64,000 nt of DNA from Candidatus Vicinibacter proximus (GCA_016713905.1 JADJOE010000003.1:558001-622000); one strand, 5' to 3'; positions 1 to 10,334 are shown, counted from the stretch's first letter. Numbers and translations are program-made. Notes: generated by a model from the letters alone, not told the origin.

Positions 1-257
1 TTGTCGCGGAGGATACTTTTTTTGGTCAGATTAAAGAGACCCATTATTTTTCTAAGATTCAGGATCACCTCTGCAAATCCCATAAAGCTGGCTTCTTCAT
101 AGCGGACATCCAATGCAAAACCCTCGGCGGCCATTTTCTCGCCTCCCCAGCCTCGTGCCTTAACTTCGGGGTCGATGGCATGCAATGCAGCCAATAATTT
201 GCTGCCATACAAATCACCGGAAGCCTCTCCTGCAATGATATAAATGTGCTTGGACAC
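1..257 (-). CDS. lpxB: Lipid-A-disaccharide synthase, N-terminal part (cut by window edge)
   Basis: LpxB condenses UDP-2,3-diacylglucosamine with lipid X to form the lipid A disaccharide at the inner membrane. Only about 85 N-terminal residues lie in the window; the rest is beyond base 1. Reading the minus strand from a GTG at 257 gives VSKHIYIIAGEASGDLYGS, the glycine-rich GEASGDxxG signature at the start of LpxB proteins, and further on a GGEKMAAEGF stretch also typical of the family. The GTG shares one base with the TAG stop of the upstream membrane-protein gene, so translation is probably coupled. It is the third gene of a surE - membrane protein - lpxB unit. The family call is firm; whether the full gene is intact cannot be seen here. 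Confidence 0.9.
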   Translation of the reverse strand, partial: MSKHIYIIAGEASGDLYGSKLLAALHAIDPEVKARGWGGEKMAAEGFALDVRYEEASFMGFAEVILNLRKIMGLFNLTKKSILRD

Positions 258-583
258 TAGTATTTTAATAAATCGTAACCATACAAATACATCCAAAGGA
301 TTACATAAGCCAGAGTAGGAAATATAATTCCACGCATGGCTTCCAGCCAGTGGCGCTTGTTGAAAATTTGCATGGGGATTACATTTAGAATCAGAGCTAT
401 AAGTCCAATGGTGCGCTCTCTGAAATTTGGGGACATTCCCAAACTGCTGATGATGTCCTGATCATCCAGAAAATCATAAATCATGAGTAGGATGGCATAG
501 CCAACAAAGGGTAATATTAATCCTACAAGTATCCCTAAATAGACTTTGTTGTATGGGTGATTGGAGGGTGGAAATAAATTCAT
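257..583 (-). CDS. Small integral membrane protein between surE and lpxB
   Basis: A 108-residue protein that I do not recognise as a named family. Hydrophobic stretches at about residues 15-37, 58-73 and 86-103 suggest three membrane helices, with a charged loop (DFLDDQDIISS) between the first two. No catalytic motif is visible. Its ATG overlaps the stop of surE by four bases (ATGA) and its stop overlaps the lpxB GTG by one base, so the three genes almost certainly form one translationally coupled operon. The position next to lpxB hints at an envelope role, but that is inference only. There is no sign of frameshift or decay. Confidence 0.75.
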   Translation of the reverse strand: MNLFPPSNHPYNKVYLGILVGLILPFVGYAILLMIYDFLDDQDIISSLGMSPNFRERTIGLIALILNVIPMQIFNKRHWLEAMRGIIFPTLAYVILWMYLYGYDLLKY

Positions 584-1356
584 ATGGTTTGATTTTCTAA
601 GTGCGCATTGGAAGGAAGTGCTTTATGCACCGTGAGATCATGTCCGGAAGGTACAACACTTATGTAACCATGATCCAGAGCCCACAGGTCTGTGTCGTGG
701 TGTGGATCATCCCATAAAAACTGTCCGGTCAACCAATAATAGGTTTGATTTCTTGGGTCTTTGCCCTCTTTGAATTCCTCCACCCAGTTCCCCTCAGACT
801 GTCTGCAAATTTTAATGCCTTTAATCTCCTTGCGGGTCAATTTTGGAATGTTGACGTTTAAAAGTTTGCAATCGTTAATCCCTTCACGGAGAACTTTGCT
901 AATCAAAAAATCAATGTAAGGCATTGCTTGCCAAAAATCAGCATCAAAAGAATAATCTAACAGGGAGAAACCAATACTTGGGATTCCCTCTAAACTGGCC
1001 TCCATTGCAGCAGACATGGTTCCGGAATAGATGATATTAATGGAGGCATTCGATCCATGATTGATGCCCGACAGGCAAAGGTCAATGTTCCTTTCCTTGA
1101 GCAACACATTTTTGGCCAGTTTCACACAATCCACTGGCGTTCCACTGCATTCATAAGATTCGATATCCTCAAAAACATCAATTTTATGCAGTCTTAAAGG
1201 CAGATTCATGGTTATCGCATGTCCCATCCCTGATTGTGGTGAATTAGGGGCAACTACCACCACCTCACCGTGGTTTTTGGCAATTTCTACCAGCGCCTTT
1301 AAGCCCGGAGCAAAAATGCCGTCATCGTTGGTGACCAGGATTAACTTTTTATTCAT
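580..1356 (-). CDS. surE: 5'/3'-nucleotidase SurE
   Basis: A survival protein of the SurE phosphatase family, which removes phosphate from nucleoside monophosphates using a divalent metal in the cytoplasm. At 258 residues it has the usual length. The N-terminus reads LVTNDDGIFAPGL; the adjacent aspartates (residues 11-12) are the metal ligands of the family. A serine-rich SPQSGMGHAIT segment follows, then SGTPVDCVKLA and LSGINHGSN with the ligand asparagine, and YSGTMSAAMEA. It is the first gene of a minus-strand operon with the membrane protein and lpxB. A TAnnTTTG box sits 21-28 bases ahead of its ATG. The divergent neighbour is holA. Confidence 0.95.
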   Translation of the reverse strand: MNKKLILVTNDDGIFAPGLKALVEIAKNHGEVVVVAPNSPQSGMGHAITMNLPLRLHKIDVFEDIESYECSGTPVDCVKLAKNVLLKERNIDLCLSGINHGSNASINIIYSGTMSAAMEASLEGIPSIGFSLLDYSFDADFWQAMPYIDFLISKVLREGINDCKLLNVNIPKLTRKEIKGIKICRQSEGNWVEEFKEGKDPRNQTYYWLTGQFLWDDPHHDTDLWALDHGYISVVPSGHDLTVHKALPSNAHLENQTI

Positions 1357-1376
1357 ATTAATTTTGGATGAAAGCC

Positions 1377-1384
1377 CAAAGATA
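1377..1384 (-). promoter_or_regulatory. Promoter -7 box of surE operon
   Basis: TATCTTTG on the minus strand matches the Bacteroidota -7 consensus TAnnTTTG. It would place the transcript start near 1373 and give a leader of about 17 nt. No TTTG is seen at -33. Confidence 0.55.
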
Positions 1385-1428
1385 GTCAGGTCCTGTTTAA
1401 TTTTACGGATTGGATTAACAACAGGAGG

Positions 1429-2433
1429 ATGGATTATCAGGCTATTTTAAAGGATTTTGTCAGCACTAAGGTTAAGCCGGTTTATTTTTTGACCGGAGAT
1501 GAAGATTACTTCATAGACAGTCTGGTGAAAGAGGCGGAAAGTCATCTCGTTCCTGAGGCCCAAAGGGATTTTAATCTTCAGGTAGTTTATGGTAAAGACA
1601 CAACGACCAGAGCATTGGTAGAGTATTGCAGACAGTTCCCTTTTATGGGGGATAAAAAATTGGTTGTCGTCAAGGAAGCTCAGGATTTAAAAGATTGGGA
1701 TGTGCTGGAGACTTATTTCAAACAACCGGTACCTACTACAACTTTGGTCATTGCTTTTAAAAATAAAAAACCCGACGGGAGATCAGCCTGGGTGAAAACA
1801 CTGAAAGAGAAACACGTTTTTTTTGAATCTAAGGGAATTTATGATTCTCAGCTTCCGGCTTTTATTTCGAATCTTGCTTCAGGGCTAAAACTCAAAATGG
1901 ATCAGGAAGCTTCTATGCTGGTTGCAGAATACATTGGCAACGATCTCAGCCAAATTAACAATGAACTCCAGAAGCTTAGAGTAAATCTGGAAGATGGCAG
2001 TAAAGTGAACAAGGATATGGTGTCGGAACACATTGGCATCAGTAAAGAATACAATGTATTTGAATTGTGCAAGGCGTTCTCCCTAAAAGATAAAAAAAGA
2101 ATTTACCTGATCACCAAAAATCTGGTTCTGCATATCAAGACAAATCCACTGATTCCTTGTATTACTTCCATCTTTAATCATTTTTCGAAAATTTGGTTGA
2201 CCAAACACTATATGTCCAAGAGCGATCAGGAATTGATGGCATTATTAAAACTTTCATTTATTTCTTACATCAAGGAGTATAAAGAAGCAGCCGCTAAGTA
2301 TAGCATTACAGAACTCGAACAAATTTTTTCAGTCTTAAAAGAATTTGATTTAAAATCAAAGGGCGTTGACGTGGCATCGGTTTCACAAGAAGATTTATTA
2401 CTTGAATTGGTACTCAGAATTTCACCACAATAA
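1429..2433 (+). CDS. holA: DNA polymerase III subunit delta
   Basis: The delta subunit of the clamp loader opens the sliding clamp and hands it to primed DNA. The 334-residue length fits the family. The N-terminal KPVYFLTGDEDYFIDSL is the degenerate nucleotide-fold start typical of HolA in Bacteroidota. A helical middle part (about 140-210) contains EYIGNDLSQINNELQKL, the conserved lid-domain signature, and the C-terminal third is the helical collar domain. The start ATG directly follows an AGGAGG stretch with no spacer, which is too close for a classical ribosome site; genes in this phylum do not depend on one. It is followed after 12 bases by the macroglobulin gene on the same strand. Confidence 0.92.
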   Translation: MDYQAILKDFVSTKVKPVYFLTGDEDYFIDSLVKEAESHLVPEAQRDFNLQVVYGKDTTTRALVEYCRQFPFMGDKKLVVVKEAQDLKDWDVLETYFKQPVPTTTLVIAFKNKKPDGRSAWVKTLKEKHVFFESKGIYDSQLPAFISNLASGLKLKMDQEASMLVAEYIGNDLSQINNELQKLRVNLEDGSKVNKDMVSEHIGISKEYNVFELCKAFSLKDKKRIYLITKNLVLHIKTNPLIPCITSIFNHFSKIWLTKHYMSKSDQELMALLKLSFISYIKEYKEAAAKYSITELEQIFSVLKEFDLKSKGVDVASVSQEDLLLELVLRISPQ

Positions 2434-2445
2434 AAATATCAAAGC

Positions 2446-5400
2446 ATGAACGGAATGAATTTCACAAAATACTTAATGTTTTTCCTCTTACTTAGCTGGT
2501 CATGTAGTAAAAAAAGCTCCGTAGATTTTTTAAAAAATCCTCAGGCTTTCCAAACTTACATCAATGGGATTCAGGCTGGTAATGTAAAAAGAACAGATGG
2601 CATAAAAATTCATTTCAATCAAAGTCCAGTGGACGAATCTCAGATCGGCAAGGATGCTGATCCAGGCATACTATCCTTCACGCCTTCACTAAAGGGTAAG
2701 TTATCCTGGACAAACGCTTATACATTGAGTTTTATTCCTTCATCGGATAATGTGCTTACTTCCACAGAATACGAAGCAAAACTTCAAATAGGCAAGTTGT
2801 TTAAAGATGTTCCAGATTCTCTGGCCGAAATGAATTTTAAATTTATCATAGAACCTGTTTCTGTTCAGGTGCGATGGAAGAATCTAAGGGCTGATCCGGA
2901 AATGGAAGGAGCTATGTTGTTGGAAGCAAATGTACTTCCCAGCGATGATTTGTCCGAAACAACCATGGCAAATTTGTTTGAAGTAAAACACAGTTCAGCG
3001 GGATCACTTAAATATCAATTTAGTAAAAATCCGGGTGGTGAAATAGTGTACAAAATTTCTGCCATCCCAAGAACTGCTCAAACGGAATCCCTTATTATCC
3101 AGTGGAAGGATGCTCCGGAAGAGAAGACAGGTGGACAGGAAAGAAAATTTGAAATACCGTCTTCATCAAGTTTTGTTATTACTGGTATAGAAACCGGTTC
3201 CGAAATTCAAAAAACGGTAACCGCTTATTTTTCTGATCCATTAGATCAGACCCAGGATCTGAGAGGCTTGGTAAGGCTTGATCCAGACAGCAGTAGTTTG
3301 GAATTAAGACGAGAAGCGGATCTGATTCATGTAAAGTTCAGTGATCAGTTTCAGACCGATAAGGTGAAATTAATCATGGACAAAAACATTAAAAGCAAAA
3401 GTGGAAAAACATTGGATCGTGATTTCAATTTTGAATTTAGTTTTAACGAGGAAAAACCAAAAGTAAGATTCACTTCACCGGGAAATATTCTTCCTGTCTC
3501 AGAAAATCTGGTCTTGCCGTTTGAAGCCATAAATCTGAAAAAAGTAAATGTGGAGATTTTTAAAATTTTCTCCAACAACGTATTGTATAACATGCATCTG
3601 GAATATCAGGAAGATATTTACAACATGATAAAATTGGGCCGGATTATCCATCAGCAAACACTTGTATTGGAAAATATCAACCCAAATTCAAATCGTCAGA
3701 CTTGGTTGACCTACGGATTGGATTTAAGTAAAATGATAACCCCTGAACCGGGCGCCATTTATGAAGTCAGAATTGGATTTCAACCGGACTATTCCAATTT
3801 TCCATGTGTGGGCGGCAAGAGAAAACTGGTCCTGAATGAATACGATGATTTCAGCGGCACTCCTGAGTTTACCTCCATCTGGAGTCCCTGGGGCAATTAT
3901 GCGTATGAAGATTCGGAATCCAGCATGAGTTGCTATGACTATAATGATCCTTGTTGTCAGTCCTATTATTCTTCACATAATTTTGCCCGCAAAAGTGTTC
4001 TGGCATCCGATATTGCCATGACCTGTAAAAGTGCAGGAGATGCAGGACAAACCTTTGTTTCGGTTTATAATATCCATGAAGGTCTTCCGGTTAAATCTGC
4101 GGATGTAACTTTCTATGATCAGCAATTGCAGATAATACAATCCGGATCTACAGATAACAAAGGCATATTCCATCCTCAAACCAAAAATATGCCTGCCTAT
4201 GCAGTAGCTAAATTAAACAACCATTACGCCTATTTAAAACTTCAGGAATCGGTCAGTATCCCATTGAGTGAATTTGATGTGAGCGGTGCCAAATCAGAAT
4301 CCGGACTCAAGGCATTTATTTATGCAGAAAGGGGTATATGGAGACCAGGAGATACCATTTTGCTTAATGCGGTATTGGCACAATCCGGAAAGTCCATTCC
4401 GGCCCAGTTTCCGGTAAAAATGGAAGTAAAATCACCAAATGGACAAACCATTTTTAGCCAGCAATCCAGCCAAAATTTATTTGGATTATACGCTTTTAAA
4501 ATTCCTGTCTCTCCATCCGGTATAACAGGTAATTATAAAGCCAGTTTGCAGGCTGGCCCCATTGTTTTTGAACATACTTTGAAAGTGGAAACAGTCAAGC
4601 CAAATCGATTTAAAGTAATGCTTGATTTTCCAACAAATTGGAAGCCGGGGACCGAACTTCCTAAGGTGCCATTAGCTGCAGAATATTTGCATGGCGCACC
4701 GGCTGGTGGAAAGCAGGTTAAAGTAGAGCTTCATTATGAACAAAAACCACCGGTATTTAAAAAATATAAGGATTTTAATTTTGCCGATCCTGAAAAGTCA
4801 GAGGTAACTGGTCAGATCGATATCCATGATGGATCTCTGGATGCGGCTGGAAAAACTCTGTTAAGCATGGGAGATTTAAACAGATCTATGTTTAATGGGG
4901 ATCTGCAAAGTGTTTTTGTGTCCAGAATTTTTGATGAAGGGGATATGAGCACGGATTATTATGAAAAAACCATCAAGATGTTCCCGGAATATGTGGGCAT
5001 CAAATGTCCTGAATCCAATTTTGGAAAATTGTATCCGGTCAATGAATCTCAGGACTTTGAAATTGCTGTTTTGACCGATGCAGAACAGGGCGTTGCGAAT
5101 AGAAAACTCAAAGTAGAATTGTTTTCAGTCAATTGGGAATGGTGGTATGAGATTAGATCACAGAATGGACAATACACCCACAGTAATTACAGAAAACTTA
5201 TTTCTCAGAAATTGACGCAGACTGATGCCGGTGGAAAGGCAAAGGTGAGCTTTACCATGAAGGATTATGACCGGTATTACATCAGAGTAACCAACTTGAA
5301 TACAAACCAAACTTCAGGTGATCATTTTTATACCGGATGGCCTTATGAAGAAAATGATCAGAATAAAGATTTTGTACATGTGCTGAATTTTAAGGCCGAC

Positions 5401-7983
5401 AAAGAATCCTACAAAATAGGGGAGAAGGCAACGCTCTACTTACCGGGATCAGCTTCCGGACAATATCAGATTTGTATCATCAAGGAAAATAAAATCATCA
5501 AACATTATCAGATTCCTGCCCAGAAGGACAGAACAAGTTTTAGTTTTGATATCGAAGACCAAATGGAGCCAAATGTTTATGCAGACGTAAGTCTGATCCA
5601 ACCGGTTAAAAATATGGCAAATGATTTACCGATTAGAATGTTTGGTGTCATTCCAATAATGGTGCAGAACGATAACCGTAAGTTGCAACCGGGCATTCAA
5701 ATGGCAGAATCCATAAAACCGGATCAGGAATTTGAGATTGAAGTCAATGAAGCTGCAGGAAAGGAAATGGCTTATCAGTTGTTTGTCGTGGATGAAGGGC
5801 TGCTGAACCTAACCAGATTTAAAACACCTAATCCTTACGATTTCTTTTTGCAAAAGGAAGCCATGAGGATGATGACGTGGGATAATTACAATTCTATCAT
5901 TGGTGTGCATGGTGCCTCTTTTCAAAAAATATTTAGTATTGGTGGAGATCAGCAAGTCTCTGCAGAAGATCTGGCAAAAATGAAGAGATTTTCGTCTGTG
6001 GTTTTATCTACCGGCATTCAACATCTTAAGGCAAAGACTAAAAACAAACACCGTTTTACAATCTCAAATTATATCGGCGAAGTTAGAGTAATGGTGGTAG
6101 CCAATAATCAAAATGCTTATGGCTCTGCAGAGAAACAGGTTAAAGTAAAAAGCGAATTGATGAGCAGCATCACTTTTCCAAGAGTAATGGCCACAGACGA
6201 CATCATCCAGGTTCCGGTAACTGTTTTTGTTCATGAAAACAACATTCGGAAAGTAGATGTAAAATTGACTGCAAAGGATGGGATTGAAATTTTAGGTGCA
6301 ACTCAGAAGACTATAAATTTTGATAAACCGGGAGAGCAAAAAGTTTATTTTGACATCAAGGCAAAAGGTAAAATCGGATCATCAGGTTTGGACGTCGTTT
6401 GCAGTTCAGGAAAATATTCGAATGTATCTTCTGTCGCCGTTTATATAGATAATCCAAATCCGATAACCAGAAACGTTACGGAAGTTTGGGTTGAACCCGG
6501 GCAGTCCATTCAAAAGACAATTTCTTCTTACGGATCTGCAGGAACAAGAAAAATCTTGCTCAATGTATCCTCGTTCTCTGGCGGATTGTTGTCGGAGTTT
6601 GCGGAGAAATTAATCCAGTATCCGCACGGTTGTGTGGAGCAAACGGTATCTGCTGGATTTCCACAACTCTATCTTGCTGACGTGATGGAGTTAAGTCCTG
6701 AACAAAAAAATCAATGTTCTGAAAATGTTCGAAAGACAATACAAAAATTAAAAGGATTTCAGCGTTTCGATGGAGGTTTCAGCTATTGGCCTGGCGAAGC
6801 GGCAACGTATGATTATGCATCCTCCTATGTAGGTCATTTTTTGTCAGAAGCAAGATTGAAGGGATTTAATGTTCCGGAGGAAATGTTGAGCAATTTGAAT
6901 GAATATCAACGCAAAGCCAGCTCTGCATACAACAGATCAAAATCTTCCAGTGCTAATTACCTTGAGTTTAATCAGGCTTATAGATTGTATACCATGGCTA
7001 TAGCTGGCAGATCTGATTGGGCAGCAATGAATAGGTTGATGTTGCTTCAGGAAAAAAGTTTGATGTGTAAATGGTTACTGGCAGGCGCATACGCATTATC
7101 GGGCAAAAAAGACATTGCATCCAAATTGATTGAAGGTTCCGGAACTGAGGTTCCTGCTTACCAGGACGATTATTATAATTATGGTTCTGAGATGCGAGAC
7201 GAATCCTTTATTGCAATGGTATTAAATGACATGGGGAATAAAACAGAGTCTGCTAAATTGATTCAGAAAATTATCAAGCGCATTGCTGCTGAAAAATATT
7301 TTTCTACCCAGGAAATGTCTGTTTTACTTTTAAGCATGGGAAAGATTTTGAATAATAGTGGAGCCAATTCATCAGAAATGAAATTCACTTTTGATTGGAA
7401 CAAACAACCCAAAGAAATCATTTCCAAATTTGCAGCCTATCAGCAGACATTAAATGATCAAAGTCAAAATTATTTGATGTTTAAAAACAATTCTTCCATT
7501 CCACTTTCAATTCAAATTATTCAATTTGGAAAATTAGAATCCTCCGTAAATGTTACCGAATCTAATGGCTTGAAATTGCAGGTTTCCTATCTGGATAAAG
7601 AGGGAAGAAAAGTGGATCTCACTAATTTGCCTCAGGGCAAAGACCTTGTAGCACGAGTGTTGATCAGTCAAAACGGAAAATTGGGTAATCTCAAAAATTT
7701 GGCATTGACCGCTGTGTTTCCATCAGGTATCGAGATCAATAATCTAAGAGTAGGAGGTATAGAAAGTAATCGCACAGACATTAAGTACCAGGATTTTCGG
7801 GATGACCGGGTGATGTATTACTTTGATCTGTCTGCGGGCAAGGAACTTACCTTAAATATTCCATTGACGGCTTCTACTGCAGGGACATTTTCTTCACCAG
7901 AATTTTTCTGTGAAGCCATGTACGAGCCATCCGTTTTTGCAAGATATAAGCCAGGTAAAATGATCATAAAATCAATGAAGTAG
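2446..7983 (+). CDS. Alpha-2-macroglobulin family lipoprotein (YfhM-like)
   Basis: A very large (1845 residues) bacterial alpha-2-macroglobulin, a protease trap anchored in the envelope. The N-terminus is a lipoprotein signal with a cysteine at residue 20 (LSWSC). Beta-sandwich MG domains fill roughly residues 30-1300; ERGIWRPGDTILLNAV near 630 is the MG2-type signature. The reactive thioester motif GCVEQ is intact, with Cys at about 1396 and Gln at 1399, so it belongs to the thioester-bearing class. After this comes an alpha/alpha toroid-like helical region (FDGGFSYWPG) and C-terminal beta domains. pbpC follows only 5 bases downstream, the pairing known from E. coli yfhM-pbpC, in which the trap protects cells when the wall is breached. 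The ATG at 2455 is an alternative start. Confidence 0.92.
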   Translation: MNGMNFTKYLMFFLLLSWSCSKKSSVDFLKNPQAFQTYINGIQAGNVKRTDGIKIHFNQSPVDESQIGKDADPGILSFTPSLKGKLSWTNAYTLSFIPSSDNVLTSTEYEAKLQIGKLFKDVPDSLAEMNFKFIIEPVSVQVRWKNLRADPEMEGAMLLEANVLPSDDLSETTMANLFEVKHSSAGSLKYQFSKNPGGEIVYKISAIPRTAQTESLIIQWKDAPEEKTGGQERKFEIPSSSSFVITGIETGSEIQKTVTAYFSDPLDQTQDLRGLVRLDPDSSSLELRREADLIHVKFSDQFQTDKVKLIMDKNIKSKSGKTLDRDFNFEFSFNEEKPKVRFTSPGNILPVSENLVLPFEAINLKKVNVEIFKIFSNNVLYNMHLEYQEDIYNMIKLGRIIHQQTLVLENINPNSNRQTWLTYGLDLSKMITPEPGAIYEVRIGFQPDYSNFPCVGGKRKLVLNEYDDFSGTPEFTSIWSPWGNYAYEDSESSMSCYDYNDPCCQSYYSSHNFARKSVLASDIAMTCKSAGDAGQTFVSVYNIHEGLPVKSADVTFYDQQLQIIQSGSTDNKGIFHPQTKNMPAYAVAKLNNHYAYLKLQESVSIPLSEFDVSGAKSESGLKAFIYAERGIWRPGDTILLNAVLAQSGKSIPAQFPVKMEVKSPNGQTIFSQQSSQNLFGLYAFKIPVSPSGITGNYKASLQAGPIVFEHTLKVETVKPNRFKVMLDFPTNWKPGTELPKVPLAAEYLHGAPAGGKQVKVELHYEQKPPVFKKYKDFNFADPEKSEVTGQIDIHDGSLDAAGKTLLSMGDLNRSMFNGDLQSVFVSRIFDEGDMSTDYYEKTIKMFPEYVGIKCPESNFGKLYPVNESQDFEIAVLTDAEQGVANRKLKVELFSVNWEWWYEIRSQNGQYTHSNYRKLISQKLTQTDAGGKAKVSFTMKDYDRYYIRVTNLNTNQTSGDHFYTGWPYEENDQNKDFVHVLNFKADKESYKIGEKATLYLPGSASGQYQICIIKENKIIKHYQIPAQKDRTSFSFDIEDQMEPNVYADVSLIQPVKNMANDLPIRMFGVIPIMVQNDNRKLQPGIQMAESIKPDQEFEIEVNEAAGKEMAYQLFVVDEGLLNLTRFKTPNPYDFFLQKEAMRMMTWDNYNSIIGVHGASFQKIFSIGGDQQVSAEDLAKMKRFSSVVLSTGIQHLKAKTKNKHRFTISNYIGEVRVMVVANNQNAYGSAEKQVKVKSELMSSITFPRVMATDDIIQVPVTVFVHENNIRKVDVKLTAKDGIEILGATQKTINFDKPGEQKVYFDIKAKGKIGSSGLDVVCSSGKYSNVSSVAVYIDNPNPITRNVTEVWVEPGQSIQKTISSYGSAGTRKILLNVSSFSGGLLSEFAEKLIQYPHGCVEQTVSAGFPQLYLADVMELSPEQKNQCSENVRKTIQKLKGFQRFDGGFSYWPGEAATYDYASSYVGHFLSEARLKGFNVPEEMLSNLNEYQRKASSAYNRSKSSSANYLEFNQAYRLYTMAIAGRSDWAAMNRLMLLQEKSLMCKWLLAGAYALSGKKDIASKLIEGSGTEVPAYQDDYYNYGSEMRDESFIAMVLNDMGNKTESAKLIQKIIKRIAAEKYFSTQEMSVLLLSMGKILNNSGANSSEMKFTFDWNKQPKEIISKFAAYQQTLNDQSQNYLMFKNNSSIPLSIQIIQFGKLESSVNVTESNGLKLQVSYLDKEGRKVDLTNLPQGKDLVARVLISQNGKLGNLKNLALTAVFPSGIEINNLRVGGIESNRTDIKYQDFRDDRVMYYFDLSAGKELTLNIPLTASTAGTFSSPEFFCEAMYEPSVFARYKPGKMIIKSMK

Positions 7984-7988
7984 GAGGA

Positions 7989-10334
7989 ATGATCCTCAGA
8001 AGAATTGCCTGGATTTTAGCGGTGTGTTCGATCTTGTGGCTTGGATCCTTAATCAAGGCAAGTTATGCATTGGATCAATTTTGTTACTCCGCAGTGCTGC
8101 TGGATCGAAAGGAAGCCTTCCTATCTGCTAAAGTTGCATGCGATGGGCAGTGGCGATTTCCCATTACAAGGAAACTGCCGGAAACCTATAAACAATCCTT
8201 GATATTTTATGAGGATAAAAACTTTTACCGTCATCTGGGAATTGATCCAATTGCCTTGATAAGGGCGCTTTACCAAAATATTGAATATGGCAAGGTGATC
8301 TCCGGTGCGAGTACCATAAGCATGCAGTTGGCGAGATTATGTCTGAAGAATAAATCAAGAAATATTTTTACCAAGTTGGAAGAAATGTATCTGACCATTG
8401 GGTTTGAATTTTTATATTCCAAGGAAAAAATATTGCAACTCTATTCCGGATTAGCACCATTCGGATCGAATGTGGTAGGGTTGGAAACGGCCATCTGGAA
8501 ATATTATCATAAACGACTGGTGGATCTGAGTTGGGCGGAGGCAGCTTTGTTTGCTGTACTACCTAATCAACCATCTATGCTTCACCTCTCTAAAAACAGA
8601 GAAAAACTGCTTGCCAAGAGAAACCGGTTGCTGAAGGATATGAATCATTCAAAAATGATTAGCAATGAAGTCTATGCTCTGTCCATCGAAGAACCATTGC
8701 CGGAAAAACCTCTAACTCTTCCAAGAAATGCTCCACATGCCCTGGAATACGCAATCAAATTGAATGGCGTGGCTTCGATTTTAAATTCCACCATCGATCT
8801 GAATTTGCAAAATGAAGTAATACGGATCAGTAGAAATCATCATCGGATTTTTAAATCCAATGAAATTCATAATCTGGCAGTTCTGGTTGTTGAAAATAAA
8901 TCCGGGAATGTATTGTCATATTTGGGAAACAGCATGGATACAGGTGTGGTGCGAAATGCAGACGTGGACATGATTCATGCACCCAGAAGTTCTGGTTCTG
9001 TTCTAAAACCTTTGCTTTTAGCTGGGATGATGGATAAAGGATTATTGGGACCAGGTTCTTTAGTCCCCGATGTGCCCACCTTAATTAATGGATTTAGACC
9101 GGAAAACTTTTCCCGGCAATACTCAGGTGCCTCAAGTTGTCAGGAAGTCATCCAAAAATCCTTGAATGTTCCGAGCGTGCTGATGCTTAAAGAATATGGC
9201 ATTCCAGTTTTTTTTGCAGACCTGAAAAGAATGGGATTTTCACATTTGTTCAGGCCGTGGGAGGATTATGGTCTGTCTTTAATTCTAGGGGGTGCAGAAG
9301 TCAGCATGTTTGATTTAGCCCGCGTTTATGCCTATTTAGCGCATACACTAAATGTGTTCCAGGATCAACAACAAAAGTATCCGGACTTTTCTGATTATCA
9401 TTTGCAATTGTTCGGGAATACCGCTTCAGATAAAATTAAACTGAATTCAAGTCCTGAACTTTATTCTGCTGGCGTAATTCATCACATGTTTCAGAGCATG
9501 CGTTTACATGGTCTGAATCCGGAAGAATTTAATGTCCAGACCCGCAAAACCCTTGCGCCTATTGCCCTGAAGACAGGCACATCCTTTGGCTACAAAGATG
9601 CCTGGTGTGTGGGTGTGAATCCTGATTATACCGTAGTGGTTTGGATAGGCAATGCCAATGGAATGGCAAGGCCGGGTTTAATAGGGATTCAAACTGCTGC
9701 ACCTTTGGTGCAGGAAATCATGCAATTGCTTCCGGCAGAAAGAGAGTGGACGATCCCTTATGACGATATGATAAATATGCCTGTCTGCAGTCAAAGTGGT
9801 TATTCGCCCGGATTGTATTGCCCTAAAATGGATTCGCAATATCTGCCTAAAGCATGTTCCGCTTTAAAATCCTGTACGTACCACCAAAAAATATTTTTGG
9901 ATGCCTCTGCAAGTTTTAGGGTGTTTAAAGACTGCGCATCAGAAATTATAGATACTAACTGGTTTGTTTTACCTCCGGCTATGGAATACTTTTATGCATC
10001 CGCGCATCCGGAATTTCGACCACTGCCGCCGCTTAGGAGTGATTGTCTGGAAAAGGGAGGCGAACCATTCAGAACCCTTGCTTTTATTTATCCGAATAAC
10101 AATGCGCAAATATTAACGCCCGTCGATTTGGATCTGCAGAAAAATCCGTTGATTTTTAAAGCCACCCACAGGGATCCGGGAGCAGAAATCATGTGGTTTA
10201 TGGACAACACATTTTTAGCCAGCACAAACTATCCTTTTGAACTTACTTTTATTCCTCCTTTGGGAAGACATTTCTTCATGATTATGGATAAAGAGGGTCA
10301 TTCTTCCGTCATCAAAGTGGATATATTAAAGTGA
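7989..10334 (+). CDS. pbpC: Penicillin-binding protein 1C (bifunctional glycosyltransferase/transpeptidase)
   Basis: A class A penicillin-binding protein of the PBP1C branch, anchored by an N-terminal membrane helix (about residues 5-25). The glycosyltransferase domain shows FYEDKNFYRHLG with the catalytic Glu at residue 75, and SGASTISMQLARL. The transpeptidase domain has its SxxK site as SVLK (Ser337, Lys340), SLNVPSV as the SxN-like element and KTGTSFGYKDAW around Lys528. The C-terminal 130 residues form the PBP1C-specific extension with a Cys-rich linker and a beta-sandwich. All catalytic motifs are present, so it should be active. It lies 5 bases behind the alpha-2-macroglobulin gene and is very probably co-transcribed with it. 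Confidence 0.95.
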   Translation: MILRRIAWILAVCSILWLGSLIKASYALDQFCYSAVLLDRKEAFLSAKVACDGQWRFPITRKLPETYKQSLIFYEDKNFYRHLGIDPIALIRALYQNIEYGKVISGASTISMQLARLCLKNKSRNIFTKLEEMYLTIGFEFLYSKEKILQLYSGLAPFGSNVVGLETAIWKYYHKRLVDLSWAEAALFAVLPNQPSMLHLSKNREKLLAKRNRLLKDMNHSKMISNEVYALSIEEPLPEKPLTLPRNAPHALEYAIKLNGVASILNSTIDLNLQNEVIRISRNHHRIFKSNEIHNLAVLVVENKSGNVLSYLGNSMDTGVVRNADVDMIHAPRSSGSVLKPLLLAGMMDKGLLGPGSLVPDVPTLINGFRPENFSRQYSGASSCQEVIQKSLNVPSVLMLKEYGIPVFFADLKRMGFSHLFRPWEDYGLSLILGGAEVSMFDLARVYAYLAHTLNVFQDQQQKYPDFSDYHLQLFGNTASDKIKLNSSPELYSAGVIHHMFQSMRLHGLNPEEFNVQTRKTLAPIALKTGTSFGYKDAWCVGVNPDYTVVVWIGNANGMARPGLIGIQTAAPLVQEIMQLLPAEREWTIPYDDMINMPVCSQSGYSPGLYCPKMDSQYLPKACSALKSCTYHQKIFLDASASFRVFKDCASEIIDTNWFVLPPAMEYFYASAHPEFRPLPPLRSDCLEKGGEPFRTLAFIYPNNNAQILTPVDLDLQKNPLIFKATHRDPGAEIMWFMDNTFLASTNYPFELTFIPPLGRHFFMIMDKEGHSSVIKVDILK

